A DNA stretch of 64,000 nt from Aliikangiella marina (GTDB lineage Bacteria; Pseudomonadota; Gammaproteobacteria; Enterobacterales; Kangiellaceae). The translations under genes and the position numbers were made by a program. Below, in pieces: positions 15,452 through 25,600 of the stretch (the first letter of the stretch is position 1; every line of letters starts with the position of its first letter). Below the pieces are notes generated by a model that searched no databases, had not been told where the DNA came from, and worked only from the letters and a program-made list of their open reading frames with translations. The stretch lies in contig NZ_VIKR01000004.1 in assembly GCF_007004765.1 (NCBI RefSeq), positions 434,001 through 498,000 on the forward strand, read 5' to 3'.

Positions 15452-16897
15452 TCAATATTCCCTCATGTACTTCTGTAGAGTCTTTTGATCCACCTTCAAT
15501 GCTTCTGCGGCTTTAATCCATGTTCCGAATTGCTTTTTGGCTGCTGTTGCGAATTCCTTATGAAACGCTTTCGTTAACTCATCCTTAGTTGTCTTGGATA
15601 AATCACCAAATGCAAACCTAGTGTCAGAACTATCCTCCTGGATAACAGGCTCGCCCAACGAAGCTAATGAGCTAGAGATTGCCGACTCTGTAGTTTGTGA
15701 GCTCAAAAACGCACAAGACATGTATGCCAGCTTTTTTAGGTCACGTAAGTTACCTGGTAAATATGCCGAGTTAAAAAACTGGATTAATTCATTTGACACC
15801 GGAGCTTCCGCAGGCAGGTTGGGGTTAACATTAACTTCCTGCCAGATTCTTTGCCAATCCGACAGAATATCTTCTCTGCATGCACGAAGTGGAGGGATTG
15901 TTATTGTGAGCATGGATACACGATCAAAGAAATCAGCATCGAGTATCGTTGCCAATTGCTCAAGTGATTTATTACTCGCACAAACTAGCTCGAAGTCAGA
16001 TGCTTCCTCAGTGTCACTTCCAACAGGGCGAAAACTGTGATGGTTATCTTGAAGCACTCGAACCAGCTTTCGCTGAACCGAAGTTGGTAAATCTTGAATC
16101 TCATCCAAAAACAAAACTTTTCCATTTGCTTCTTTCAAAAGCCCATTGCGATCCTTTTCCGCCCCAGTGAAGGCACCTTTTACGTGGCCAAACAACATAC
16201 TATCAACCACTTGAGAATCTAGTCCTCCACATGCAAGCGTAACAACCTGCTTTTGCTTTACCTTACCGACAACGGTTTCAATTAGCCTCGTTTTCCCTGT
16301 ACCACGTTCACCCAGTACAAGTAACGGAGCTTTGGGAACACAAGAGAACTGCTTTAACGTTTGTAATGCATCCTGCCTTGCTTTTGATTTAGGGTCTAAA
16401 TCGTAAAGGGCGTAACCGCCCTCTGAACTTGAAATAGCAGAGATCTCTGCCAAATACGTATTTACACTGAAATCAACTTTGGCAATGCTGGTTCTTTTGG
16501 TATCGGGGTTATATTGTGATGACCAGAGGATTGTTTCGCGTGGAAAATGCCCCCGAGCATGAAGAATCAACCAAACCGCATGCATCGCCGGAGTTCCCGG
16601 CGATACATTGATATGAAGATTCTGTTCAAGCTTTAGCTCTGGAATAATCTCAGACTCTATTGCTTGATAAATTTCGTTGTGATCAGCTGGGTTCTCGATA
16701 GCTACAGTTCGAAAGGTAATCTGTATATCGCCAAATTCATGCTCTTTGTACAGACTGTTATCCCCAGCTGACTGAGTAAGAACAATTACTTTGCCAACAT
16801 AAACTTTACGATTCTTAAGCCGCTTTAACGCTTCGTCTAATACCTCAACCCCAGCTCTTTTTGAGTGCCAACAAAGCAGTGTGTTTTTGTTATCCAA
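15452..16897 (-). CDS. CARF-domain sigma-54 activator (RtcR-like)
   Basis: 481 aa. Residues 1-150 are a CARF/Rossmann-like sensor with the NVSPGTPAMHAVWLILHARG signature typical of CARF proteins such as RtcR and Csm6. Residues about 170-400 are the bacterial enhancer-binding AAA+ domain: Walker A GERGTGKT, GAFTGA in VKGAFTGAEKDR (the sigma-54 contact loop), Walker B FLDEIQDLP, and an arginine-finger region FFDRVSMLTITIPPLR. The end is a Fis-type HTH (GTWIKAAEALKVDQKTLQKY). The start is a TTG with GGAGG seven bases upstream. It should sense a nucleotide or RNA-end ligand and activate a -24/-12 promoter. It is the last gene of the helicase/PLD operon, two bases after the PLD gene. Confidence 0.85.
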   Translation of the reverse strand: MDNKNTLLCWHSKRAGVEVLDEALKRLKNRKVYVGKVIVLTQSAGDNSLYKEHEFGDIQITFRTVAIENPADHNEIYQAIESEIIPELKLEQNLHINVSPGTPAMHAVWLILHARGHFPRETILWSSQYNPDTKRTSIAKVDFSVNTYLAEISAISSSEGGYALYDLDPKSKARQDALQTLKQFSCVPKAPLLVLGERGTGKTRLIETVVGKVKQKQVVTLACGGLDSQVVDSMLFGHVKGAFTGAEKDRNGLLKEANGKVLFLDEIQDLPTSVQRKLVRVLQDNHHSFRPVGSDTEEASDFELVCASNKSLEQLATILDADFFDRVSMLTITIPPLRACREDILSDWQRIWQEVNVNPNLPAEAPVSNELIQFFNSAYLPGNLRDLKKLAYMSCAFLSSQTTESAISSSLASLGEPVIQEDSSDTRFAFGDLSKTTKDELTKAFHKEFATAAKKQFGTWIKAAEALKVDQKTLQKYMREY

Positions 16898-16899
16898 AG

Positions 16900-18432
16900 T
16901 TACGCCTCCAATATAATTCGGGCGTTTGGCAATTCACTTTGCTTCAGCCTTTTTGCCATGGCAAGTTCGTATTCTTGACGAACTGTAATAGCTAACTGTT
17001 TTTTTGTCAGTCGAACAACCTTTGGCTCATAACTCTCTCTAGGCGATCCTGAATCCTGCTTCTTAGAAGTTTCATCCTTAGCCGTTAAAGGTTTGAAATA
17101 CTCTGGACTGGCGTTAGTGATAACTGGCGGCTCTATACGCCATTTATACTCAATCTTGTGCGATGTTTTTTCCCGCCAGTTTGCATTGGGTATTTTTGGG
17201 TGCTTATCCATATCAGACAAACAATCTGCTTTTATAGGTGATAACTCAACAATGTCTACTTCGCTGACTGAGTACCTCTTGAATGTATTATTTTCCCAAG
17301 CTTCAAAACCACCAGAAATCATCCCTAGACTCATGTCGATGCTCAATTCATTGTGGCTATTAGTTAAAAACATATCTAAGCAGTTCATCAGCTCTTTTAC
17401 CTGAGTACCGGTGAGTTTTACGCCTAACTCAAAGCCTTGATCCATACCATGCGCTTGAAAATTGGCCGACATCACCATGCCATGCATTCCATCTACTACA
17501 ATCGCTTTGGCATGTAGCCATTTAAAACACATCACCGATGCACCAGCCTGTTTCATAGCCAGCAACGCTGGCATGGCTGCGGGTCTTTGGCGAGATAGAA
17601 TGGTGACTTTTAGCCCCGACTTCGCACGTTCACATATTGCTTTTACAAGCTGATGGTCCTCTTGCCATCCAAAACTCGATATGATGAGTTCATTTTCCGC
17701 TTGATTGATCAACGCTAATGCGTGTTCCCTAATTCGAGCGTCTTCACTCGATGTGACCAGTATTTCAGTTAATTCCCTTGGATATCTGACATTGCCCGGC
17801 GACTTATATGCTGAGAATTCACCACGGCTTGTCATATGGTGCTGCGCACTCTCGAAGATTGCCCAACGGAACACATTCACGATCTCAGCTATTTGATGGC
17901 GTGAAAGCGCGACCCCCAGCTCTTCATTTCGTAAAAGTGCTTCTTCTGTAAGGTTTGCCGTTAAAAGCAACCCTTTAGCATTACCAGTTTCATGTAATGC
18001 GTCTATAACAACGGCTTTTGCGTGGAAATGCGGCGCAGATGCAAAGTGAACATGTCCAGACAATTTGTTTAACATTTCCTTATGCTGCACAAGACACTTC
18101 TTACCAAAGTCATCGTCAGGCACATCGCCATCAAGACGAGTCTCACATGCCAATAGTATGTACACACGAACTTTGCGCTTTGCAGCTTTTAGGACAGCAG
18201 ATTCGACATTCTCATCAGCAAGTAAAAACGTACTAAGAATAACCGAGTGCTCAGCATTATCGATTAATTCGACAACTCTTGATTGCAGCTCATTGCAGAA
18301 CAAAGAGCTATTAATAGGTTGCGGATCAGATACCTGTTTAGGTAAAACAGGCAAAAGCACAGGGGGCAACTTGGTATTTGATTGATCAACAATCTTAGTT
18401 TCAGTCTTAGTAAACTTTTCAATTAAATTCAT
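16900..18432 (-). CDS. Phospholipase-D-family nuclease-like protein
   Basis: 510 aa from the ATG at 18432 (a GTG one codon upstream is possible). Two HKD motifs are seen, HAKAVVID near residue 150 and HAKAIVVD near 310, each followed by a conserved T/S-A-N-(L/F) segment (LLLTANLT, MVMSANF). Two HKD halves make one complete PLD active site. In defence loci such enzymes (DISARM DrmC, Mokosh) are nucleases rather than lipases. The C-terminal 130 residues are charged and may mediate contact with the helicase. There is no signal peptide, so it is cytoplasmic. The genes for the helicase, the winged-helix-like unknown and the CARF activator lie in the same operon. Confidence 0.8.
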   Translation of the reverse strand: MNLIEKFTKTETKIVDQSNTKLPPVLLPVLPKQVSDPQPINSSLFCNELQSRVVELIDNAEHSVILSTFLLADENVESAVLKAAKRKVRVYILLACETRLDGDVPDDDFGKKCLVQHKEMLNKLSGHVHFASAPHFHAKAVVIDALHETGNAKGLLLTANLTEEALLRNEELGVALSRHQIAEIVNVFRWAIFESAQHHMTSRGEFSAYKSPGNVRYPRELTEILVTSSEDARIREHALALINQAENELIISSFGWQEDHQLVKAICERAKSGLKVTILSRQRPAAMPALLAMKQAGASVMCFKWLHAKAIVVDGMHGMVMSANFQAHGMDQGFELGVKLTGTQVKELMNCLDMFLTNSHNELSIDMSLGMISGGFEAWENNTFKRYSVSEVDIVELSPIKADCLSDMDKHPKIPNANWREKTSHKIEYKWRIEPPVITNASPEYFKPLTAKDETSKKQDSGSPRESYEPKVVRLTKKQLAITVRQEYELAMAKRLKQSELPNARIILEA

Positions 18433-18444
18433 CACTATTATTCC

Positions 18445-19554
18445 TTATAGGTTCCAATCATGGGCTGCAATGACATGCCAGGCATGCTGATTTTGCTGGT
18501 CTTCTTCAGTCCAAAACTGATTTGCCAACTCAGCCCTATCAGGTAGTGTGAAATTCCAACTTTTAAAAGGTTCGAGTGCTTTTTCTCTCCAAACTTGGTA
18601 CTTGCTATTAGTGGCATACATATTGATATTTTTCTCTAATCTCCATTCAGCCCACGTTTTAGCATCTAATTCAGTCAATGCTGATATAGAAATATTGTGT
18701 AACTTCATCGCATCAAACGAGCCCAACTTGTGAACAGATGGTCTTTTTACGCTTACCGAGCGCTTCATATTAATTCGCTCAGATTCAGTAGTATTTTCGA
18801 AAACCACTGACAAGATTTCAGTTTGCTCATCCCATTGTTCAAGCAAGCCCTCACTATGCAGAAGTACTTTCAAAACTTGCTGACGACTGATTGGTTCAAC
18901 CCGACGTGAAAATACAAGATCCTTTCCGCGCTTCACATCGACACTGCCATCAGTCACATTCCACTCGATGTAATACGGTTTTACTTGAGGTGAGATGCGC
19001 TCACCTTTGAGCTCAATTTTGTCAACGCGTACTTCCGAACCACCACCTATTGGTTCAACCTTCAGGCCGCAAACGTCTTTGACTAGTTGAGGAACCTCAA
19101 CGAGTCGCTTTGCTCTTTCATTTAGCTCGTTTCTGTTTTTTCCAAGTCCGATTGACGCTGCACTGGGCTCTGTGTGCGCTTCAATAGTAAGAAGTGGATG
19201 AGGCAATAAAGGCTCATTACAAACGCTAATGCTCCAACATCCATCTTCTGGTACTAGGATTTGATCTTTCTCAAGAGCAGTCGTTCCTGATTCAGTGAGC
19301 TTGTATTGGTCTCGACTAGACTCAGCAAGTCCATATAGCCGACATATATTTAGTAACCTATCAGCAACGACACGACGTCCGATTTTGTCTCCAAATAAAT
19401 GCTCGGAGCACTCAGCAGAGCTCGCATTCGGATGATCTTGAAGAAATTGCAGCACGCAGTTAATTTCTGGACGGCTATCTGCCAGCGCGATTTCACCCTG
19501 TATGAGCCAACTTTCAGTCTTAATTTCTCGTTTTAGTATGATGTCCTGGCTCAT
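18445..19554 (-). CDS. Unknown operon protein with N-terminal winged helix
   Basis: 369 aa. Residues 28-95 read as a winged helix (VLQFLQDHPNASSAECSEHL, then RLLNICRLYGLAE and LTESG). Residues 100-230 are beta-rich, and the rest is helical with many Trp residues near the C-terminus (WAEWRLEKN, FWTEEDQQNQHAWHV). The gene overlaps the helicase gene by four bases (ATGA) and precedes the PLD gene by 9-12 bases. It has no catalytic motif; it may be an adaptor that recognises nucleic acid for the helicase/PLD pair. I do not recognise the family. Confidence 0.7.
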   Translation of the reverse strand: MSQDIILKREIKTESWLIQGEIALADSRPEINCVLQFLQDHPNASSAECSEHLFGDKIGRRVVADRLLNICRLYGLAESSRDQYKLTESGTTALEKDQILVPEDGCWSISVCNEPLLPHPLLTIEAHTEPSAASIGLGKNRNELNERAKRLVEVPQLVKDVCGLKVEPIGGGSEVRVDKIELKGERISPQVKPYYIEWNVTDGSVDVKRGKDLVFSRRVEPISRQQVLKVLLHSEGLLEQWDEQTEILSVVFENTTESERINMKRSVSVKRPSVHKLGSFDAMKLHNISISALTELDAKTWAEWRLEKNINMYATNSKYQVWREKALEPFKSWNFTLPDRAELANQFWTEEDQQNQHAWHVIAAHDWNL

Positions 19555-22280
19555 AGTGCCTCCTGTGATTCAGTCTCGATTGTTGTAGACCAGTAAGAAT
19601 TACTGGCAAAAGTACCTAACACACCCGATGCCTTTTGCATTGCAGGGCGGTTTCCGTACACAATGAGCTGATGCTTGGCCCTCGTAATTGCCACATTCAA
19701 GCGATTTGGACTTTCGAGAAAACTCGTGGGATGATTATTTGCGAAACTAAGCATGACAAAGTCAGCCTCATGCCCCTGAAAACGGTCTACGGTACAAATC
19801 TGAATATCAATATACGGTGAGGATTTTTCACCTCGATAGAAATGCCTTACTCCGTGATGATTTCCCGTCCACTTTCGTAAAGCTCGACGTATAGCTCGCT
19901 CTTGCGCCCGATAGAAAGCCAAAACAGCAACTTCCCAAGGCTTTTGTTGGTTTTTCTCAACATGTGGGTTTGATTTTGCCCATGAATCAAAGCGACTTAA
20001 CTCTTTTAATATTTCTTCTACTTCAGCGGTGATTTCACCTTCTTTGCCTTTTCGACCTTTAACATCGTGCCATATACAACGATGTGAGCCGTTTCGGTAT
20101 CCCCAGTCCCGCTTTTCAGCCTGGCCATCAGGGCTTTGCAGTGCTTTTTCATGGTATATATGTACTCGGGAAAACTCGGCAATGTCTGGATGCATCCTGT
20201 GCTGGTAACTAAGCCTTATTTGTCGTTGATCCAAAACACTGGCTGGAAGTCCATCAGACAGAGCGGTGCCTTGTTTCTGATACTCTGTTCGTTCAAATCC
20301 AACTTGCAGTGATTCAAGAATAGAAGGCAGTGCGATCCTACGAACCCTGTCTATTGCAGTGAACGTATCTTTTTCTGAGTCAAATGGTAGTAGCGCTTTG
20401 ATATCTTCCTCTAACTTGTTAGCAGTTTTAAAACTTCCGTTAGATTCTGTATTTAGGCGCTGTTCGTACATGCGAGCCAGTCGCCACGCTAACTGAGATT
20501 CCCAGCTATCGGACTCGGTCTTGATTTTTGTACGAGTTAATCTCGAATGCGCTGCAAGTCGCATTTCTAACTTTTTCGGTAACGCAGGCAGCCCCCTTAT
20601 GGTCGTCAAATCTAGGGGAAGGTGATTAGCATTCTGAGCGATGAACGCTGACGAACCAAGGACTACTGATGCGTAAGGGAGATCTGTCTTCGGTCCTTTA
20701 GATGATGCAACCAATACATTTTTGGCCTTTGCTTGCTGATGATAAAATTCAATTGTCTTATCATCGTCAGTGCAAACTAAGGATACTTCTCGTTTCTGAA
20801 TATTAATTTGTCGAGCAGAGAAAACATCTGCGCATGCTTCTCGCTGATAACTATCCTGTAAACATGGCTGCAAATTTACTTCGGTAGCTTCATCATCAAC
20901 ATAAGGTGAAAGCTGTTTTGGGTCTCCCACCATGATCCAACGCTTGGCAAGTACCGCTGGCACCAAAAACTCTTGGAACGTTGTTTTTGATGCTTCATCA
21001 ATAATCATCACATCGAAGATTGGCGATGTTGACTGTTTGTTTTTGATATCAGGATGCTGAAGCAAGCCAATAGTCGTCCCGCAAACTAGATTCGCCGCCT
21101 CAAGAACAAGACGTTCAACAATATGTTTACCTTCACCGACCTTGCTTTTGAGTAACTTCTGACTAACTGAAATGTTCGCTTGCTGCTGAAGATGTTTTAG
21201 CAATCTCGTGCGTTCAGTTTTAACAAACTCTTCCAATTGCCATGGCTTTGCCTTTTGAGAAACGCTTGATTTATCTCCGATCCGCACAGGTAAAACCATA
21301 TCGCGAAACATGTTTTCCTCAGACATTATTCGCTCAAGAACATTGTCAACAGCAACATGGGTGGATGCACAAAGCAAGATCCTCTTACCTCGCTTTATGA
21401 ATTGAAGGATCAGTTCGCAAATTGCTGTAGTTTTGCCCGATCCAGGAGGGCCCTCAAGGAAGGCAAAGTCTGGTGTATTAAGCGCAGTATTTACAAACTC
21501 ACGCTGCTGAGATGTTCCCTCTCTTGCACCATCAGTAAGAACATAGTATTCATCGCTAAATAAGTGCTCATCATAAGGAACAATCGGCCACCTAGCATGA
21601 TCCTTACCTTCAAACAGCCTCAATAGCGGAAGATGGTGAATAGAAGGGGTGTCTTGTAAGCTTTGTAATGCATTTATCTGGCACTTTAACTGGTATGTGT
21701 TTGGGCGAATAACCAAATAGTCATGGTCAGGTAAACGATCCAATAACAAGCTATCGTTTTCTATATTTCTGTCCAGAACTGAAATTGCGTTGGATTTATT
21801 GAACCCCACGTTGCCTTGCGATTTCCCTGTCAAATGCCAACCGTAACCGTCTGGACATTCATACGACGACAGCCCATTTCCTAATTCACTCGCAATTTCG
21901 TCCGCATGCTCCTCAGTCGCATACGCCATTTTAGGCTTGCCGTGACTTCTACAATTTGGGCATTCCCTAGCAGCACTGCCTACAGCTTTCCATCTCGCAG
22001 GACTTGCTTCGTAAACAGTGTCAGTACTTTCATCTAAAAAGAGCTTTAAGTTCTTTTCGAAATCACCACAGTTATCAGCTGGCTCAACTAATTGTACCCA
22101 TACTCCATTTTTAGCATCATCTAGTTTTTCCCAAGCTATCGCTTTCACAGCCTTGGTGCTTTCTAGGTATTTTCGAGTGGTGTCTAAATACTTATAAAAC
22201 TCACCTAGTCCACTCACCGCTTTACTAAGCATGATGTCTGGCCGGTGAACTCCTAAGTTAGCGTATCTCAATAACGCCAT
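19551..22280 (-). CDS. COG1112-type SF1 (UPF1/DNA2-like) helicase
   Basis: 909 aa. Walker A EGPPGSGKTT is near residues 278-287 and motif Ia is seen as CASTHVAVDN. Walker B is IIDEASK near 426-432, with GDPKQLSPYV in motif III. The C-terminal motifs are RLSYQHRMHPDIAEF, VDRFQGHEADFV and LNVAITRAKHQLIVYGN. An N-terminal insert carries CPNCRSHGKPKMAYATEEHA then YECPDGYGWHLT, a small Cys/WHLT element. A roughly 90-residue insert follows motif III. UPF1-like helicases act on RNA or DNA ends; together with the PLD gene this is a Mokosh-like core. The start at 22280 has GAGG at seven bases and a sigma-54-type promoter upstream. It is the first gene of the four-gene operon. Confidence 0.85.
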   Translation of the reverse strand: MALLRYANLGVHRPDIMLSKAVSGLGEFYKYLDTTRKYLESTKAVKAIAWEKLDDAKNGVWVQLVEPADNCGDFEKNLKLFLDESTDTVYEASPARWKAVGSAARECPNCRSHGKPKMAYATEEHADEIASELGNGLSSYECPDGYGWHLTGKSQGNVGFNKSNAISVLDRNIENDSLLLDRLPDHDYLVIRPNTYQLKCQINALQSLQDTPSIHHLPLLRLFEGKDHARWPIVPYDEHLFSDEYYVLTDGAREGTSQQREFVNTALNTPDFAFLEGPPGSGKTTAICELILQFIKRGKRILLCASTHVAVDNVLERIMSEENMFRDMVLPVRIGDKSSVSQKAKPWQLEEFVKTERTRLLKHLQQQANISVSQKLLKSKVGEGKHIVERLVLEAANLVCGTTIGLLQHPDIKNKQSTSPIFDVMIIDEASKTTFQEFLVPAVLAKRWIMVGDPKQLSPYVDDEATEVNLQPCLQDSYQREACADVFSARQINIQKREVSLVCTDDDKTIEFYHQQAKAKNVLVASSKGPKTDLPYASVVLGSSAFIAQNANHLPLDLTTIRGLPALPKKLEMRLAAHSRLTRTKIKTESDSWESQLAWRLARMYEQRLNTESNGSFKTANKLEEDIKALLPFDSEKDTFTAIDRVRRIALPSILESLQVGFERTEYQKQGTALSDGLPASVLDQRQIRLSYQHRMHPDIAEFSRVHIYHEKALQSPDGQAEKRDWGYRNGSHRCIWHDVKGRKGKEGEITAEVEEILKELSRFDSWAKSNPHVEKNQQKPWEVAVLAFYRAQERAIRRALRKWTGNHHGVRHFYRGEKSSPYIDIQICTVDRFQGHEADFVMLSFANNHPTSFLESPNRLNVAITRAKHQLIVYGNRPAMQKASGVLGTFASNSYWSTTIETESQEAL

Positions 22281-22317
22281 CTCATTTCCTCAATTTCTAT
22301 TAGTAACACTTCCTGTT

Positions 22318-22334
22318 TTCAATCTTTGTGCCAA
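22318..22334 (-). promoter_or_regulatory. Sigma-54 (-24/-12) type promoter for the helicase/PLD/CARF operon
   Basis: On the minus strand the sequence TTGGCAC-AAAGA-TTGAA (22334-22318) matches TTGGCAC-N5-TTGCW in the whole -24 block and in spacing. The one important mismatch is GA instead of GC at -12. Initiation would fall near 22307, giving a 27-base leader that ends in GAGG and the ATG of the helicase gene. The operon itself encodes a GAFTGA-type sigma-54 activator, which makes the match meaningful. Confidence 0.6.
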
Positions 22335-22515
22335 CAAGCTTTATTCTTCGAACCTCTGTATTTACGAGCATCAGTTACCGCAAAGGTATACGATAAAGGG
22401 GCGTTATTGCACCTAAAGGTAACAATATTAACCCACACCGAGCTATTAATTAACTATATTTGAATGATTGAAGGACTCAAGAAGGATGGACAATAAGAGA
22501 TTAAACCTTCAGCAA

Positions 22516-22562
22516 AGGCTTGGTGCCTAGGCCTCCTTGCTTAGCAACTGCGCTCTAGAGCG
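22516..22562. promoter_or_regulatory. Cluster of palindromes, candidate upstream activator sites
   Basis: Three inverted repeats occur within 47 bp: AGGC-N5-GCCT (22516-22528), TTGC-TTA-GCAA (22537-22547) and the perfect palindrome CGCTCTAGAGCG (22551-22562). They lie 180-245 bp upstream of the predicted sigma-54 start, a usual distance for enhancer sites bound by Fis-type HTH activators. They also lie 64-110 bp upstream of the divergent 1160-aa gene. The rest of 22281-22625 holds no gene. Confidence 0.35.
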
Positions 22563-22625
22563 ATCATCATTAGCTACTTTCTATGTAATAATAACTACTA
22601 AAAAGAACAATCAAGTCAAGCAAAT

Positions 22626-25600
22626 ATGTATAAACAACACGGACAGTTTCATTTCTCCCCCTCAGACCTGACCCGGTACATGGAGAGCCCATTTGCCTCT
22701 TGGATGGACAGGTTTTCCATTGAGCATCCTGTTCAGGCGCCAGAAAAAGACCCTGCCGATGCTTTGATGAGCTCCCTCGCACAAAAGGGCTATGAGCATG
22801 AGGATGCGTTGGAGGCAGCCTTTATTGAGCAAGGCCTCAATGTAGTTAAAATCGAAGGTGAATCGTCTGATGAAAAGCACACCAATACGCTTGCAGCGAT
22901 GCGCCAAGGAGCTGATGTCATTGTACAAGCCCGATTAGAGCTACCACCTTTTGGTGGCTATGCAGACTTTCTGGTTAAGGTAAGACATGAAACCGAGTCT
23001 AGCTCTCCTTCTAAAAACAAGAGCAGTCTCGGTGATTGGCATTACGAAGTGTGGGACACCAAACTCGCCAACAAGTTGAAGCCGACCTTTGTCATCCAGC
23101 TGTGTTGTTATGCGCAAATGCTCGAATCCATACAGGGGTGCCTGCCAGAGTTTATAACGGTAGCTTTAGGCAATGGCGAAAATGAGCGACTCAGAACGAG
23201 TGACTATTTTTATTATTACCAAACTCTGAAAGCATCATTCTTACACGATCACAGTAACTACTCGCCAGACAATCGACCAGATCCTGCCGATTCTAAAAAT
23301 TGGGCCGATTGGAGTAATTACGCTGAATCTCTAATGATTGAAAAAGACCACTTATTTCAGGTGGCGACTATCACCAAAGGCCAAATCAAGAAGTTGAATC
23401 AAGCTGGCATCAATACGATGCAAGAACTGGCGACGACCGACATCGAATATGTGCCAGGCATTAACACGATAGTTCTTGAGAAGCTGAAAGCTCAGGCAAA
23501 AATCCAAAAACAAAGTGCAGGCAATGCCATTCCACGATTCGAAATCATTACGCCTGCGCCCAATGAAAAATCAGGTTTAGCATTACTCCCGCCACACTCA
23601 CCGCTTGATGTGTTCTTCGATATAGAAGGCTATCCACTTGATGAAGGCGGCTTGGAGTACCTTTGGGGAAACACATATTTTGATGAACAAGGAAATCGAC
23701 AATTTAAAGACTTCTGGGCTCACAATCCGGAACAGGAAAAACAGTGCTTCCAAGATTTTATTCAATGGGTATACCAGCGTTGGCAGCAAGACCCAAAGAT
23801 GCATATATACCATTACGCCAATTATGAAATCGCAGCCTGCCGAAAATTGATGGGCCGTTACGGCGTGTGCGAATACGAAGTAGACCAGTTGCTTCGCAAT
23901 GAGGTGTTCGTTGACCTCTACAAAATCGTTAAAGGCGGCGTCCTTCTGGGAGAGCCTCGGTATTCAATCAAGAATGTAGAACACCTTTATCGCGGAAAGC
24001 GTGAAACTGAAGTTGGCAATGGTGGTGACTCGGTTGTGGTTTATGAGCAATGGCGAGAGCTGCACTCACGTGGTGAACAAGGTGACACTTGGGAAACTTC
24101 CAAAATTCTGAACGACATCAGGGATTACAACATTGATGATTGTGACTCAACCCAGGAGCTTGTCGATTGGTTGCGACAACAGCAAGCCGAGCATGGCATC
24201 GGTTATTTAGGTAAAACCGAAGTCACCGAACCCGATGTCAAAGAGGAAGTAACAGAACGAACGCAGCTGCGTGATCGTCTGCTTGAGCAGGTTTTATCTG
24301 AGCTTGAGTCCGACCCAAGAAAAGCGGCACTAACTGAAAACCTTGCATGGGTGCTCGAGTTTCATCGACGAGAAGCGAAACCCATATTCTGGCGTTTATT
24401 TGAAAGACTTGGCTTAAGTCACATTGAATTGATGGACGACTTAGATTGTTTGGCCTGCTGTGAAAGAACAGAGCGTGAACCATTTAAGCCTACGCCAAGA
24501 GCGCGTAATCTGGCTTATGAATATCGATTTGATCCCACGCAGGAATTTAAAGGCGCGCAAAAACAATTCTATTTATTGGGTGTCGAAACGGATGACGGAA
24601 ATACCGCAAAAGTTACCTTTGTCCGAGAGGAAAGCGATCTTGAAAATGGTCTAGTAGTTCTACAATCGAAAGAGGAACCACCAGCGGTCGTATCCTTAGT
24701 ACCAGACGAATACGTCAATCCAAATCCAATTCCACAGGCCATCGACCAGAGCGTTAGCGAATATGAAAGTGGGCAACTAAGTTCAGGCCAGTCAGCCATC
24801 ATTGATTTCCTGACACGCTCTAAACCCCGCATAAAGGGTCACGCCGAAGGGCCTATCGCACCCAGCCACGATCCGGGTGAACGACTCCAACAAATCATTC
24901 ATGCGATCAGCAACCTGGATTGCAGCTATCTAACAATCCAAGGACCTCCCGGTGCTGGTAAGTCCTATACAGGTAAGCATGTTATCGCAGAGCTTATGAA
25001 GTCCGGTGCAAAAGTGGGGATTGCCAGTAATAGCCATAAGGCGATCAACAACCTGTTATTGAGTACAGCAAAATACTGCAAAGAGGAAGGTATCTCAGCC
25101 ACCTTCGGATGCACCAAAGACAATGAGCCTGAGCTGGCTGACTATGACGTTGCCATCCTAAAGAACAACGAGCTGGTCAATCATATCCAACCGGCTTGCG
25201 TGGTGGGTACAACAGCATGGGGATTCGCTCGAGAAGATTTGGCGAGCGAACTCGACTACCTGTTTGTCGATGAAGCAGGCCAAGTTGCCGTTGCAAACCT
25301 GATCGCCATGAGCCGCAGCGCGACCAACCTTATTTTGATGGGTGACCAAATGCAGTTAGGCCAGCCCTCACAAGGCACGCACCCGGCCGACAGCGGCCTT
25401 TCAGTGCTGGACTACCTCTTACACGAAACTCCGACCATTCCAGACGACATGGGCGTATTTTTGGGCACAACATATCGAATGCACTCTAAGGTCAACCAGT
25501 TTATCAGCGAGCATATTTACGAGGGGAAACTGGAATCACACCCATCTAACGATGAACGAATAATCGAAGTACCTTCAGGCTATGAAGGGCCGCTTAAAAT

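Noticed and set aside
15452-16897. The CARF protein as part of a type III CRISPR system
   Set aside because: No cas10, csm/cmr genes or arrays are in the window; the AAA+/GAFTGA/Fis architecture is that of RtcR-like activators.
15452-22280. An RtcBA RNA-ligase operon controlled by RtcR
   Set aside because: No RtcB or RtcA gene is present; the associated enzymes are a helicase and a PLD protein.
16900-22280. A DISARM system (because of helicase plus PLD)
   Set aside because: No DNA methyltransferase or DUF1998 gene is present, and the helicase is of the SF1 UPF1 type rather than DrmA/DrmD.
22516-22541. A second sigma-54-like promoter (AGGCAC or TTGGTGC ... TTGC)
   Set aside because: The GG-to-GC spacing is 14 bases on the minus strand and 17 on the plus strand, against 12 required.
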